A stretch of 36,613 bases of DNA from Chara braunii (GCA_003427395.1 BFEA01000381.1:443316-479928); one strand, 5' to 3'. Shown: positions 18,283 through 28,486, counted from the first letter of the stretch. Made by a program: numbers and translations. Notes: a model not told the origin generated them from the letters alone.

Positions 18283-18344
<62 letters not shown>
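18171..18344. repeat. Long (GA)n microsatellite containing an assembly gap
   Basis: GA repeats at about 18175-18251, 31 N at 18252-18282, then AG repeats to about 18344. The gap shows that the true repeat length is not resolved. The following 18345-18946 region holds an A-run (18613-18634) and purine-rich sequence near 18720-18775, with no recognisable gene. Confidence 0.97.
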
Positions 18345-18345
<1 letters not shown>

Positions 18346-18946
18346 AAAAAAAAATCGAGGAGCCTTACCTGGTGACGACGACGAGCAGAGCAACAGGAAA
18401 AAGGTAAGTCTTCAACCATGCGGCAGGCCTTGGTACGTTCATGGATAGGATGAGCAAAACCGAGTGAACTTGTTGTGAGGGCAGGAAAGATACATTGCCA
18501 TATACATATTTTTTTGGAGTCCCCCTTGACCTATGGGCGAAGGTCTATGCCCGTTCATTGGAAAATGGGATACCCGGCGTCAATTGCGTCCAGGTACGGG
18601 CACACGGGGTAGGAAAAAAAAAAAAAAAAAAAAAGAGGAGACCCTGCTAAGCTTGACTTTAGTTCGACTCCGTAAATTGACTGTGAGGGGCTGGTTGTTT
18701 GAGCTCCCCCTCACTGTGAAAAACGAGGGGGTAGGACGAGGAAGAACAGGGGAGAAAAAAGAAAAGAGAGGGAACACGACCGCGAATATAGTAGTGGCCG
18801 CGGAACAGGTGCAACCGAGAAAATTCTAGGGGTTGATGGGACCGCGCCTGTACGTTTTGAACATGCAGCAGTAAAATGGCTGAATACAAACATTTCTAGG
18901 AGTATCTGGCATGGGAAAAAGGCCAGGTACTTCTGGGGGTTGAAGA

Positions 18947-18974
18947 CCTCGGTTCCCCTAAGGGGAAACTGAGG
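18947..18974 (+). other. Strong hairpin
   Basis: CCTCGGTTCCCCT (18947-18959) pairs with AGGGGAAACTGAGG (18961-18974), with one mismatch and one bulge. It lies about 100 bases upstream of a TATA-like box. Role unknown. Confidence 0.55.
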
Positions 18975-20560
18975 CCTCTAGCTCCCGACTGTTGATTAAG
19001 ATCAAGGGCGAGGAGCACCCACAAAGTTTGTCAGGCTGTGGGCAAAGCAGCTGCCCACATGCCTTCGACTAGTTATAAAAGCCAACACTCCACCTGGGCC
19101 AGCAACCTCACAATTGTGGCAGTGCTGTTGGAACATTCACTTGAGTGAATGCTGGCTGACTGCTACTGTGGGGAGATGCTGCTGGAGGAGTAGTGGAGGT
19201 CTGCAGGGAATTGAGAGTGGAGAAAGTTGCCATAGCTAAAGGTTGGGAGTTTCTTACCCCACCCTTGTGCCTGTGCTGTGGGCTGGTGTGTGAGCTGCTG
19301 CCATAAAGTTACAACAGGCTAGAACCGTGCGGCAAGAGGCCCACGACGGTCAGCACGGTAACAAGTGGTGCATCAAGTGACGAGGCTGCACCACTGTATT
19401 TTTGAAAGAAGGTGCTGTCAAAATTTTTATGCGGCGCATGAGGATCTTCTTTTTATGGTGATAGTGACCAGAGCATGGTGTATTTGGCAGCGTTTTAAGG
19501 GGAGGTGCTGCCAAGATTGCGCGGCAAGCCTGGAGGTTTTTGTCGACTGTATTTTGAGTTTACGGCGGTGACTTTTTGTGGCATGGCATTTGGCGGTGTG
19601 GCCGTTTGGGTGCTGGCACTATGACATTGACGCCGGAGGTGCTACTATTTTAGGACAAGCGCTGCAATTCGGGTTTTTTTTTTTTCTTGGATTATTTGGT
19701 GGTGCAAAGGCAGCGTGAAGAACATTTAGAACCCAATTTGGGACCAAGTGAATTGAGAAATGAGATTAGGTCAAGTGTCGTAGTGAACATTTGGCGATCT
19801 GGCGTAGTGATTAGAGGTGGTTAGGTTGATGATTGTGGTGGGACGATCTTTGGTAGACGAGGTGCCATTGAGATTGTAGTGGGACCACGAGGGACTTGTA
19901 GGTGATAACAACCTCCTTGAGGGCTGTCTCGCTTCAGTCCTAGTAAGTGGCCGCTTGTGCCCGTGTGGACACTTGAGAAAGACGTTGATCATATTTTGTA
20001 GATGAGCACAACTTGTGAGTTGTGCGGCCGATCTCTTGAAGAGAATTACTTGGCTTTCTTGAGTGATCCACCTTTAATTTCAATCAAGGTCAGTTGTGAC
20101 TCAGTTCCCTTTCACACCTGTGTGAACCTGCACTTTGCATGACTTGCTTTGGATTTAGAGAAAAGGTAAGTAAGGCGTGTGAAGTTATGCATGTGAGAAA
20201 AGTGGGTTGGCTTGAGGGTTGGGATGTGGATGGTTTTTTTGTTGTTTCTTTTGTTGTCGTGCAGGTAGGTAAAAGGGTATATGTGAGGGAGATTTGCATT
20301 ATGCCTGCTCAAGGAAATTACGAAAAATTTTCTCTCTCCTCGACTTTATTACTAGGTGTTGAAAGAAAGAAAATTTTGGATGAATAACAAAAAAAAATGT
20401 AAGGGAAAATTTTAATATTTTCCCAAGGAACCTCTATTTTTATCCTGAATAACATTTATTTATGTGCCCGTCCAAAAAAGTCTCAATTTCTTTCTTAATC
20501 TATTATGTGATTCCTTTAAGTCAAACCCATTAGAAAAAGTAAAGGGAAAAATGTTTGCAC
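18975..20560. other. Long spacer, no identifiable coding region
   Basis: GC-moderate, G/T-rich on the plus strand up to about 20300, then AT-rich. Contains the hairpin GGGAAAAT/ATTTTCCC near 20403-20424. No open frame is convincing. Confidence 0.45.
19064..19085 (+). promoter_or_regulatory. Candidate TATA-box core promoter
   Basis: ACTAGTTATAAAAGCCAACA contains a good TATA box (TATAAAAG at about 19073). Downstream is about 1 kb of G/T-rich, stop-rich sequence with a near-perfect palindrome CATTCACTTGAGTGAATG (19135-19152) and a donor-like AAAAGGTAAGT near 20161. It could be the promoter of a decayed gene or of an LTR. I could not find matching LTR ends or a primer-binding site. Confidence 0.3.
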
Positions 20561-20760
20561 CTAGAGATTGTGACTTCTTCTCTCTAGGGAGCATCTGGAG
20601 CAGGGGGTTGTTGTTTTAGGAGTCGGCCTTGTTATTGACCCAAAGTGGACCGTACTACGAGGAAATACCATGTTGTATCGCGGTGGAACCAACCCAACTT
20701 CTGAGATCAGAACAATGTGTTCGGGCGAGGAGAACGGGTATTCCATACCACTTTCTTGAG
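20561..20760 (+). pseudogene. Decayed coding fragment of unknown family (I)
   Basis: A plus-strand frame reads VVVLGVGLVIDPKW, then a Gly/Thr-rich stretch ending GYSIPLS and a stop near 20758. Just upstream another frame opens at ATG 20551 and reads to about 20617, which would join with one shift; alternatively TTCTTCTCTCTAG at about 20587 could be a splice acceptor. The sequence looks protein-like, but I do not recognise the family. Confidence 0.3.
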
Positions 20761-20854
20761 GGTAGGGTGTCTCAAAGCTAATGATAGTCATTTTTTCATG
20801 CTTTCAACCGGGGAAAGGCTGAAATTAACACCTCTTTTTTTGTGGCCGCCTTAG

Positions 20855-20959
20855 GTGTCACCGACGTATGGGGAACTGGTGCCAAGAGAAGCCCAGTTCA
20901 TGCACCTTATACTGTTGGATGGAGTGCAAGTAGGCACTAACTTCGCAGAAGGACCGTGA
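20855..20959 (+). pseudogene. Decayed coding fragment of unknown family (II)
   Basis: After a good acceptor-like site (pyrimidine tract then CCTTAG, ending 20854), 34 codons read VSPTYGELVPREAQFMHLIL and further to a stop near 20959. The other two frames are also open for about 25 codons, so the coding call is weak. Confidence 0.2.
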
Positions 20960-21053
20960 CACAAAAATCACGACTTAGGGGAAAAGGGAGTTTGAGTAAA
21001 TAGATCAGTGCATATAATTTTTATCTTGACAAAATTATTACTTTATCTTTCAG

Positions 21054-21978
21054 ATGTCTACGCAAGCGGTAATCATTCGATTGTTTCGTACACGCGAGGC
21101 GGCGATAGATTGGGTAGAAGAGCCGACACCCCCTCGTGCTGCTATGATACGGGAAATACGATTAAACTACAACCCGCATGAAGTTTTTACTGAGCGAGAT
21201 GAGCCGCAATTTTGAGATGGAAGTGTGAGGAACCCTCTCTACGGAGTTATGTTTTCATGGCAGAGCATGAACTCCATATTGTGCGATATGATTTTGCACC
21301 TCCTAATCCGACACGAGATTTCAGAGAGATAAATCTTGTCGTGATTTATAAGTCGAATCCGAATATGGAGAACACTCCGGAGGTTATGAGAATGTTTCTT
21401 CATATTTTACTGTGGTTGAATGATCAGCAAAACCCTTTCTGTCGTAGGGGACCGTGGGATGTACAACTGACACACCCGGCTAGAGCGGTGAAAGGACGCC
21501 ACGGCCACGATCGTCTCGGCGGTTGACGGATTATCTTGCGTCGTTCCCAAGTTGTCTCTGTTTTTTGTTTTCGTTTTACTCCTGCGTGACATGGCCTGGA
21601 GTGCTTCCACATCTGACGAAAAGGAGAAAGCCGACGCGGTCGACAATGTGTTATTTTCTCGTTATACGGGAACAGTTGTGGCAGACATACGGGAGGTCGG
21701 CGCCCAATCGGATCCACCTGATCAGTCCACATGCCATAAGTTAATTATGTGAGCTCATGCAGTCCGACATTCGAACCAATCAGAGAAATACTTTTTCCTA
21801 TCATTTATTCGAGAGGGTGAGAAATTACAGGGAGATGTGCATCGAAATGATCAAATTATATCAAAATCAGAATTTGTTTCGGCTATCAAAGCAACAACTC
21901 GGTCAATGCGCACAAAAAAAATGTCCTTGTCCTAATTTTTTGTGGTGCTTGTCCGACGAGCTTAATGAATCTTATTAA
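21054..21978 (+). pseudogene. Decayed coding region of unknown family (III)
   Basis: Nearly continuous coding-like sequence broken by frame changes. It begins after CTTTCAG with MSTQAVIIRLFRTREAAIDW and runs 53 codons to 21215. It continues in another frame for about 105 codons (FMAEHELHIVRYDFAPPNP; MRMFLHILLWLNDQQNP) to 21526. A third stretch (21585-21752, DEKEKADAVDNVLFSRYTG) and a fourth (21748-21978, LFERVRNYREMCIEMIKLY, ending with a cysteine cluster CAQKKCPCPNFLWC) follow in other frames. Over 900 bases with so few stops argues for a former gene or a multi-exon gene. No homologue is recognised. Confidence 0.45.
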
Positions 21979-22397
21979 AGGTCATTGGTTGTAATGAATC
22001 TTATTGATTGATTTTGAATCTGTGATTAAGTCTCTTATAGCTCGATCATGATAACGTGGAAATATTAAATGTCACAGACCTAATTGAAGCCCGCTGTTAT
22101 AATATGTCGTATTGAGAAAGTACTCATTGTCAATGGTCAAACTCATGATTGAGTCCTTTATGAATTAGTGACAGTAACAGAGCAGGCGTCATCACCAATA
22201 GCCTAGATAAAGTTTGCAAGCATGATCTGCCCTATTGGATATATTGTCTACCAAACCAACATCACTATTCCTTCTAACACTTCGATAGTTCACTTAACAA
22301 TAACATCAACCTTCCAATGTACTTAGTCAAGTTTGCATTTTTTATATGTCGTTCGTGAAAGCGGCCGCCTGAAAGGTCATTGGTTTTAATGAATCTT
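21977..22397. repeat. 26-bp direct repeat bracketing a 369-bp AT-rich segment
   Basis: AAAGGTCATTGGTTGTAATG plus AATCTT (21977-22002) recurs at 22372-22397 with one mismatch. The segment between them is AT-rich and codes for nothing. It may be an insertion with a long duplication, or a tandem unit. Confidence 0.6.
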
Positions 22398-23046
22398 CCA
22401 ATCCTTCCATATTAGTCTACCTCTTCCCCCTCTGGTTGATCTCTCATTTTTTAAAAGTTTTGAACTAACTCATGCCTGCTTTAACAATGTTCTCTCTTCT
22501 TGACTCAATTATTTCCTCTTATGCGTTGATGAACTCGAAACTGTACTCTTTCTCCCCTATTGAGCACCTAGTGCTCCACATCACTATCAACAGAACGAGT
22601 GTGGTTGTTTTGAAGAGGTTGTGCCATAATGAAGTCAATTTTGGAGAAACGTTCGAAGGCCTCCCAAATAAAAGAAGTTTGATGTCCCATGAGAATGATA
22701 ACCTTCTCAGCCAATGCTATGCTGCATCTAACCATCTTCATTTTTGAAGAGTCATAAGACATTTTTGAAGGTTGCACTCTAGTCTCGTTTTTCTTTGTGT
22801 TTAGGATACTGCCGTATTGAGAACAAGTTGACAATTTTAGTATGACTATCATGACTATTTTTTGTGGTGAGTACAGACCGCAAAAGGAACAAGTTGGTCA
22901 TAACTGTCTTTTTTACTAAAGTTTCGACCATTTTACGAACCAATTAGGCATAGGTAGGCAACGATGTAGGATTTGCCTCTGGAAGGCTCATTGAGATAAC
23001 GGTTTGATGCTAGATAGCGAATCCGAATATACGGAAGACCAATTTT
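22398..23046. other. Spacer with weak coding-like reading on the minus strand
   Basis: A 94-codon minus-strand frame (22568-22852, containing MVRCSIALAEKVIILMGHQT) is protein-like but unrecognised and may be a transposon fragment. The rest shows nothing. Confidence 0.3.
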
Positions 23047-23081
23047 ATCCGGAATTTTCAACCCATATGAAAATTCCGGAT
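23047..23081. other. Perfect 14-bp inverted repeat
   Basis: ATCCGGAATTTTCA (23047-23060) and TGAAAATTCCGGAT (23068-23081) are separated by ACCCATA. Further TCCGG(A)-containing strings lie at 23096-23103 and 23478-23531. It may be the end of a small foldback element. Confidence 0.8.
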
Positions 23082-23420
23082 TAATTCCAGATATGGAAAA
23101 TCCGGCCCTCCGCAAAAAAAAAAAATTGTCTAAAAAAAACAAAAATCATCTGGAAAAAACATATGTTGTTCATAGCAATGCTAAAAACAACTTTTGGCTT
23201 GAGGCCATCTTTGATATTTCAACAGATAAGAAAAATAATAATAAAACAGAAAAAAAAAAAAATATTTAGATAAAAAGTTATAAAACGAATTAAGCATCCC
23301 CCCTCTAAACCCCTTTATTCCTTATCTTACCTCCTTTGAACCCTTTCATGACCTATCAAGCTTTGTTATGAAATACGAACGTAGTTCTATTGTATTTTGC
23401 ATGTGCAATATCATTTTTTT

Positions 23421-23452
<32 letters not shown>

Positions 23453-23789
23453 TGACCATTTTTTTAATCATCCTGATTTCCGGATAAATGTGACCCCCGA
23501 TCATCCAGCTAGATAATCCGACCAGATTATCCGGGCAGATAAGATGTGCTACCAAGGTATGATGTTTGAGTAGCAAAAAAATCCTCCTCTTTGAGTAAGG
23601 ACTCTTTAGCCCAAGTTTTCATTTCTACAAAATAGGAGTTTAGGGCAAAGCCTGTTGCCGTTTTTTATTGAGTATTACCAAGTCATACTAGTTTTCTTGG
23701 ACTACCATTCCTATTCCTCTGAGTCAAAGGAAAAAACATACAAAAGTCAATCTTTGTCACTACCTATAATTTTTTTTTTTAAATACAAA
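23082..23789. other. AT-rich spacer with T/C tract
   Basis: Holds A-runs at about 23115-23127 and 23250-23262 and a T-run with TTTTTC repeats at about 23413-23452. No gene recognised. Confidence 0.6.
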
Positions 23790-23792
23790 AGG

Positions 23793-24258
23793 TCCATGTC
23801 GTGGTATAGGGTGGATGCTAGGCCTCGAGAGGTGTATGTAGTCGTACTCAACCAGGGAGGGGATCGGATGGCTTGTGATAACCCCGAGGGCAGTCTTTCT
23901 TCTAAGGGATATCATTCGTGACCTATTATATCCTAATCTTTATTGCAAGTCGAGCCCTATGGCAGTGCGACCCAGACCTCTCTATTTAGACCTAGACCTA
24001 CACCAACCTGCGCCTTTCGAGGGGTTGTATACACTTCCCTTTGGGCGCTACCATAGGGATACCCCGAATCTCGAGGAAGGCTCAGATACAGGAGGGGTCA
24101 CAAATATACACTTTCATTCTCGTCTTGTATCGCATCGTGCAGACTCTATAGGTGGCAGAGCCACCCTTCTACATCAATTCGACAATCCTCTCCCCCTGCC
24201 TAAGATGACACCCTACCTTGAAGCCCTTCCCCAGACTCACGCCCAAGTGGGAACTTAG
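23793..24258 (+). pseudogene. Decayed coding region of unknown family (IV)
   Basis: After TTTAAATACAAAAG the sequence reads SMSWYRVDARPREVYVVVLN and on through DRMACD. A shift of frame near 23880 then leads into about 125 open codons (AVFLLRDIIRDLLYPNLYC; RPLYLDLDLHQPAPFEGLY) that end at 24258. The two frames join naturally at about 23875-23885, so one indel in a once-continuous gene is likely. No family is recognised. Confidence 0.4.
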
Positions 24259-25448
24259 ACAGACACTTACCCGGATGAAGCCCAACCCACAAGCATCGTG
24301 AGATCAACCTGACGCCCGCCTGTGGGAATCGTATATGCCTAACACCCAACCATTGGCACTACTCAAGGGGGTGTAGAGAATGGGGTCTACCTGGGACCTA
24401 GGATCGTACGATATGGGTATGGACTCTCGTGGGTGGATCATGAGGTCGGAAAACAATCGTGGTACCCGGATGCACCCATATACACCCACATAGCAGCCCA
24501 TACAAAGTAAGCGGCACCCACATACAAATCCACTATCCCTATACAGAGTCCTATCTATCCATCTCACCCGCTTCCCTATCTATCATCCCTCCCCCCATCT
24601 ATCCCCTATACCCCGCCCATGATGGATACACGAGACAGACTTAGAGATCATCAGACCATACTCAACACAATGCCCACACACAAACACTCGACACTTAGAC
24701 CCCTAAAGGTCAACCACTCAAACAGTCCTCCCCCCAAAGCCCACTACCAGCATACAAAAATCATGGACCTAACCCCTTGGGTGGTGCACAAGCAGTGTTT
24801 GTGACAGGTACCATGTGGCAGTCCAAGGGGGGGGGGTGAATGGTTGGGCGCCTAACGGAGGATGTGCTCGAGGTGGCAAAATTTTAAGCTTGCAACGTCA
24901 TACCACAATACGCATTTCCAGTTGAAGCTCTAACTGTTGGGCCACCAGGTCATTCGTCACTACCTATCATTCTAATTATCAACACTTTTTTTCTTCAATA
25001 GTCTGCATTCAAATTGCTCGTTTCTCGTCAGGGTTACCAACCTTGCTCTTGGGAGACATGCCTTGTAAAAATTTACTTATCGTTGAATTTTGAAGATAGT
25101 CCATTGAGACATAATGTTTTGTTGTTTTTTTTACCCAATTACCCTTACCCACTGAAGAAGAGATCAACTTATAAGGGAAGTTACCCAACTCAGCAAGGCA
25201 GCATCACGTAGTTTCCCTTTATACCTCTTTTATTTTCAAGTGCTAGTCTCAGTTGACATATTTCCAGGAAAGTTGATGAATGTGCCATAAATGAGTTAGT
25301 TGTAGAAATATTGACTTTTCAACGTTTCATTGCAAAAATATAGTCCGGTCCCAAGTTTTATGGTAGAAATATCTATTTTATTACAAATTTAACACGTTTG
25401 GCAAGTTTACCTGCAAAAATATAACATTTTTCGTACTTTCTAAGCACA
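24259..25448. other. Spacer: C/A-rich then AT-rich
   Basis: 24480-24780 is C- and A-rich with CCCATA/CACCCA strings and few purine runs. A G-run lies at about 24820-24830. Near 25295-25430 a unit with TAGAAATAT and TGCAAAAATATA is imperfectly duplicated about 60-90 bases apart. No gene is supported. Confidence 0.5.
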
Positions 25449-25512
25449 CGACTCATCGGCCTCTCGCCTCAGGCACGTAGCGACTCATCGGCCTTTCGCC
25501 TTAGGCCGAAGA
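25449..25512. repeat. 32-bp tandem duplication
   Basis: CGACTCATCGGCCTCTCGCC starts at 25449 and recurs as CGACTCATCGGCCTTTCGCC at 25481. Confidence 0.85.
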
Positions 25513-25690
25513 CCCACCATCAGGTCCGTAACGTTACTGGCGTGGAATAAAAAAGTTGTCCCAAGGGGGCGTCGTGACCCTGTTTTTTCTTTTTTTTTCT
25601 ACTCGTATGTCATATCCTGCTTGAATTTTGGCCTCGTTATGAAGAGAAGCAGATTATCCGCACCGCTTCACGAGATTCGTGCATTAAAAT

Positions 25691-25691
<1 letters not shown>

Positions 25692-25744
<53 letters not shown>

Positions 25745-25760
25745 CTCTCTCTCTCTCCCT

Positions 25761-25820
<60 letters not shown>
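25692..25820. repeat. (CT)n microsatellite
   Basis: CT repeats with a short interruption (ACTT near 25741) and a CCCT patch near 25757-25768. Confidence 0.97.
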
Positions 25821-25823
<3 letters not shown>

Positions 25824-26749
25824 GGCCAACAAAAACAAAACGTTTTTTTCCTTTGTTTATTTTTTTTTACAAATGAGTAAATCTTTTTTTTCTCTCTTTG
25901 ACTTTTTCCTTTTTAACACGCAGTTCATGAAAAGTGGCCCAAGATGAATGTTCATTTTGCCAATTTTGCGACAATTTTTCTCAAAATTTGTTTTCATGAT
26001 AATGTTGTTTAACATGAGATTCCTTTGTGACAACAAAAAAATATAAGACAGGTTTCCAAGAAAATGCAGGCATACCTGAGATTCATGCAAATTGAAGAAG
26101 GACAAGAGAGAGATCATTAACAAAAAAAAATTTATTCCAAATGGAGAACGTTCATTAATTTGGCAAATAAAATATATTACGTAAATAATTTTGTTGTTGA
26201 AGAGACAAAAAAAAACCCTCAAAAATATCTTAAAAAGCTTTATGTTGTACAGCATCTCAGTTCAAGCAACGTTTGCCAGAGTCTCGTTTCGAAACTCTTA
26301 TTCAAATCTTGGTATTAAAAAAAAAAAAAAAAAAAAAAAAATCTGGGAGAAAAAAAAAACATCTTCACTCATTTCTTTGTTTTTTATTTTTTTTGCTTTG
26401 TTACCAGTTGTCCGATGGCACGACGTCCTGGCCGGACAATCAGGGTTGTTCCGGTTGCCGGGCCCAGACAACTCTATTTTTAGCAATTAATTGCACGAAA
26501 AAAATTAAAAATTGGCGGTGCCTTTAATTTTATTTTTTATTTTAAAATTGACAATGAATTTCGATATCATCCCAAGGCAGAAGTTGTTCAGTTTATGTTT
26601 CTGCATAACATAGTTTGTTTCCAAAGTTTTTGGAGGATTTTTTTTTTTTTTTTTTTTTTTTTTGTTCGGACTTTGACAGTCTGCCAAGGGAGGATGTCCG
26701 AGCGGACAACCACGGACAGTCAGGGGGTCCCGGACGTCCGATCAGGTAA
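25821..26749. other. AT-rich spacer with homopolymer runs
   Basis: Long A-run at 26309-26340 and T-run at about 26639-26662. A minus-strand frame of 132 codons (25857-26255) is open despite the AT richness, but shows only Lys-, Phe- and Asn-rich composition and no domain. Two related CCGGACA/GTCCG-rich segments occur at about 26408-26465 and 26687-26744. Confidence 0.5.
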
Positions 26750-26992
26750 CCTAGTTTTTGTAGTTTTTCCTTAAGATCATAATACTAGTTTTATGATGGT
26801 GCTCAACCAAATGTTGTTTATATTGAGATGTTTCACAGTATATATTGTTTGTTTTTTTTTCATTTTTTTTTTTTTTTCTTTTGCCTAGGCGATCCATTCA
26901 TTTGCATAAGCAAATCGATATGTAATCGATTTAATTATGCAATCACGTGGATTACGTAATCAAATTGACTACATAATTGGTTCGATTATATA
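26750..26992 (+). repeat. Dispersed repeat copy 1 (interrupted by the hAT element)
   Basis: Landmarks in order are CCTAGTTTTTGTAG, ATTGAGATGTTTCAC, GGCGATCCATTCATTTGC and ATCGATTTAATTATGCAATCAC. They recur in order at 27997-28228. The hAT insertion at 27001 separates this copy from AT-rich sequence that resumes at 27730 with similar AATCGATTTGATTATG motifs. Confidence 0.6.
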
Positions 26993-27729
26993 ACTGCGTG
27001 CAGGGTAACCGGCGTTTGGGACGGGCTGAACGCCCGAACCCGAACGCCCGAACATATGGGACCTTTTGGGGATGCGTTCGGCTGTTCAGGCCGAACGCGA
27101 ACCAAAAAAAAAAAAAAAAAAAAAAAGGTAATCAAAAAAATCTGAAAAAAAAATAAGTTATGGAGAAATTAAACAAGATTTGCCTAAGCATTACATCCGA
27201 ATTCCTTACCAAATTTGAAATAAAAATAAAATACGGAAAACAAATACTAATAATAAAAATAAATCAAAATAAAAAGACAATTAAATTTAGTGAGTGAGCG
27301 AGCATGTTTTCGACACTGCCATCTTTGGCGATGTTTTTTTTTGGGGGGGCATAGCTAAATGCCCTGAAAATTTGCGGATGTTTACTTCACATAATACAAA
27401 ACCCACTAAAAAAGTTTCAAAAAATAATAAAATTGCTTAGACCCCGAACTAAAGTGGAAACAAAATGTAAAAAGTAAAAAAATATGTGGGCGAGCACGTT
27501 TTGACACCGCCATCTTTGGCGATTTTCAATTCTTATTGGGATCAGCCAAAGGAATTGAAACTTTACAGGCATGTACCTCACGTTGTAGAGAACTCACAAA
27601 CCCGAAATAATTTTTGGCGGGGGCGAAACGCCGTCTGGTTCGGACCCCGTACGGGACCCCGAACGCCCTTACATACGGAGGTTTGCCCGGGGACCTCCGT
27701 ACGTACGGGCTGGTGACCCTAACTGCGTG
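26993..27729. mobile_element. Non-autonomous hAT element with 8-bp target-site duplication
   Basis: The element spans 27001-27721. Its ends are CAGGGTAACCGGC and, inverted, TAGGGTCACCAGC (10 of 13 match). It is bracketed by a perfect 8-bp direct repeat ACTGCGTG at 26993-27000 and 27722-27729. CAGGGT-type termini with 8-bp duplications define the hAT superfamily. Subterminal GAACGCC(C) motifs cluster near both ends (27028, 27041, 27075, 27092 and 27660). It encodes no transposase. The interior holds an A-run (27104-27126) and a duplicated segment at 27296-27334 and 27487-27523. Confidence 0.85.
27296..27523 (+). repeat. ~190-bp internal duplication within the hAT element
   Basis: GCGAGCATGTTTTCGACACTGCCATCTTTGGCGAT-like sequence at 27296-27334 recurs at 27487-27523. 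The following bases also align loosely, with shared GAAA...TTTAC and CTCAC landmarks. Confidence 0.7.
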
Positions 27730-27996
27730 AATTGTGTAATAAAATCTTTTACATTGATTATGCAAACGTGTGGTTTACTTCATTAAATCAATTACATAAT
27801 CGATTTGATTATGTAAAATGTATGAATCGCACAGGCGGGGGGGGAAAATTCCAAAGAATCTGAAAATCAAACATAAGTTTTGCAGTATCGCAATACAAAT
27901 TATATTTTTTTGAGAACCATCCCAATATTCGTATTAAAATCCTAGGTGGGGAAAAAAAAACAAATACAAACGACGAGAGAAAAAAAAAACACCCTC

Positions 27997-28228
27997 AAAC
28001 CTAGTTTTTTTTTTTTTTTTTTTTATGTTTCCCCAAACATTATAATATGGATTGCGGAATGATGCTCGGATAAATGCTGCTTGTATTGAGATGATGCACA
28101 ACATATATATTGCACAGATGTTTTGGAGAGTTTTTTTGTTTTTGTTTTTTATTTTGTTGCTTGCGTGATCTATTCATTTGCGTAATAAGATCAATTACGG
28201 TATCGATTTGATTTTCGAAATCACGGTG
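27997..28228 (+). repeat. Dispersed repeat copy 2
   Basis: Shares the order CCTAGTTTTTT, GATGGTGCTC-like, ATTGAGATGATGCAC, GCGTGATCTATTCATTTGCG and TATCGATTTGATTTTC with 26750-26992, at perhaps 65-70% identity by eye. The T-run at 28005-28023 and the TTTTTG-rich patch at 28131-28156 are unequal between copies. Confidence 0.6.
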
Positions 28229-28277
28229 ACACCGATAGTGGTGGGAATGGAGGCGAAGGTGGAACAACGATTTCCTC

Positions 28278-28484
28278 AAAACGGACATTTTATATTTTTT
28301 AAACGAAATTGAAACCTACTTATTTGGCCCAAAAAATATCACTGTTTATCTCATGAGGAACCATTTGGACTTAACTGAAGTTCAGGTACATCCAATGGGG
28401 ACCCTAATGAACTAAAACAGGGAAATTTTTAGGGTGAAATAAGTGGGTTTCAATTTCGTTCAAAAAATATAAAATGTCCGTTTT
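28278..28484. mobile_element. 207-bp MITE with 48-bp terminal inverted repeats
   Basis: The terminus AAAACGGACATTTTATATTT (28278 onward, 48 bases) is inverted at 28437-28484 with 46 of 48 bases matching. The 111-bp centre is non-coding. Long near-identical inverted repeats are typical of Mutator-like or foldback MITEs, but the flanks (GATTTCCTC and AACGTATTC) do not form an obvious 9-bp duplication. Gly-codon (GGN) sequence lies on both sides, so the element interrupts that repeat. Confidence 0.85.
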
Positions 28485-28486
28485 AA

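Noticed and set aside
19064-20170. Solo LTR containing the TATAAAAG box
   Set aside because: No terminal inverted TG/CA pair with a target duplication could be placed with confidence.
20561-20760. dUTPase- or dCTP-deaminase-like enzyme suggested by GLVIDPKW
   Set aside because: Only one short string is suggestive; the other family motifs cannot be found in order, so no enzyme name is given.
25857-26255. 132-codon minus-strand frame in AT-rich DNA
   Set aside because: Composition follows base content (Lys, Asn, Phe, Ile), there is no domain, and homopolymer runs abut it.
26750-28228. Two direct repeats considered as LTRs of one retrotransposon
   Set aside because: Identity is low, no TG...CA ends or primer-binding site is seen, the interior codes for nothing, and a hAT insertion explains most of the spacing.
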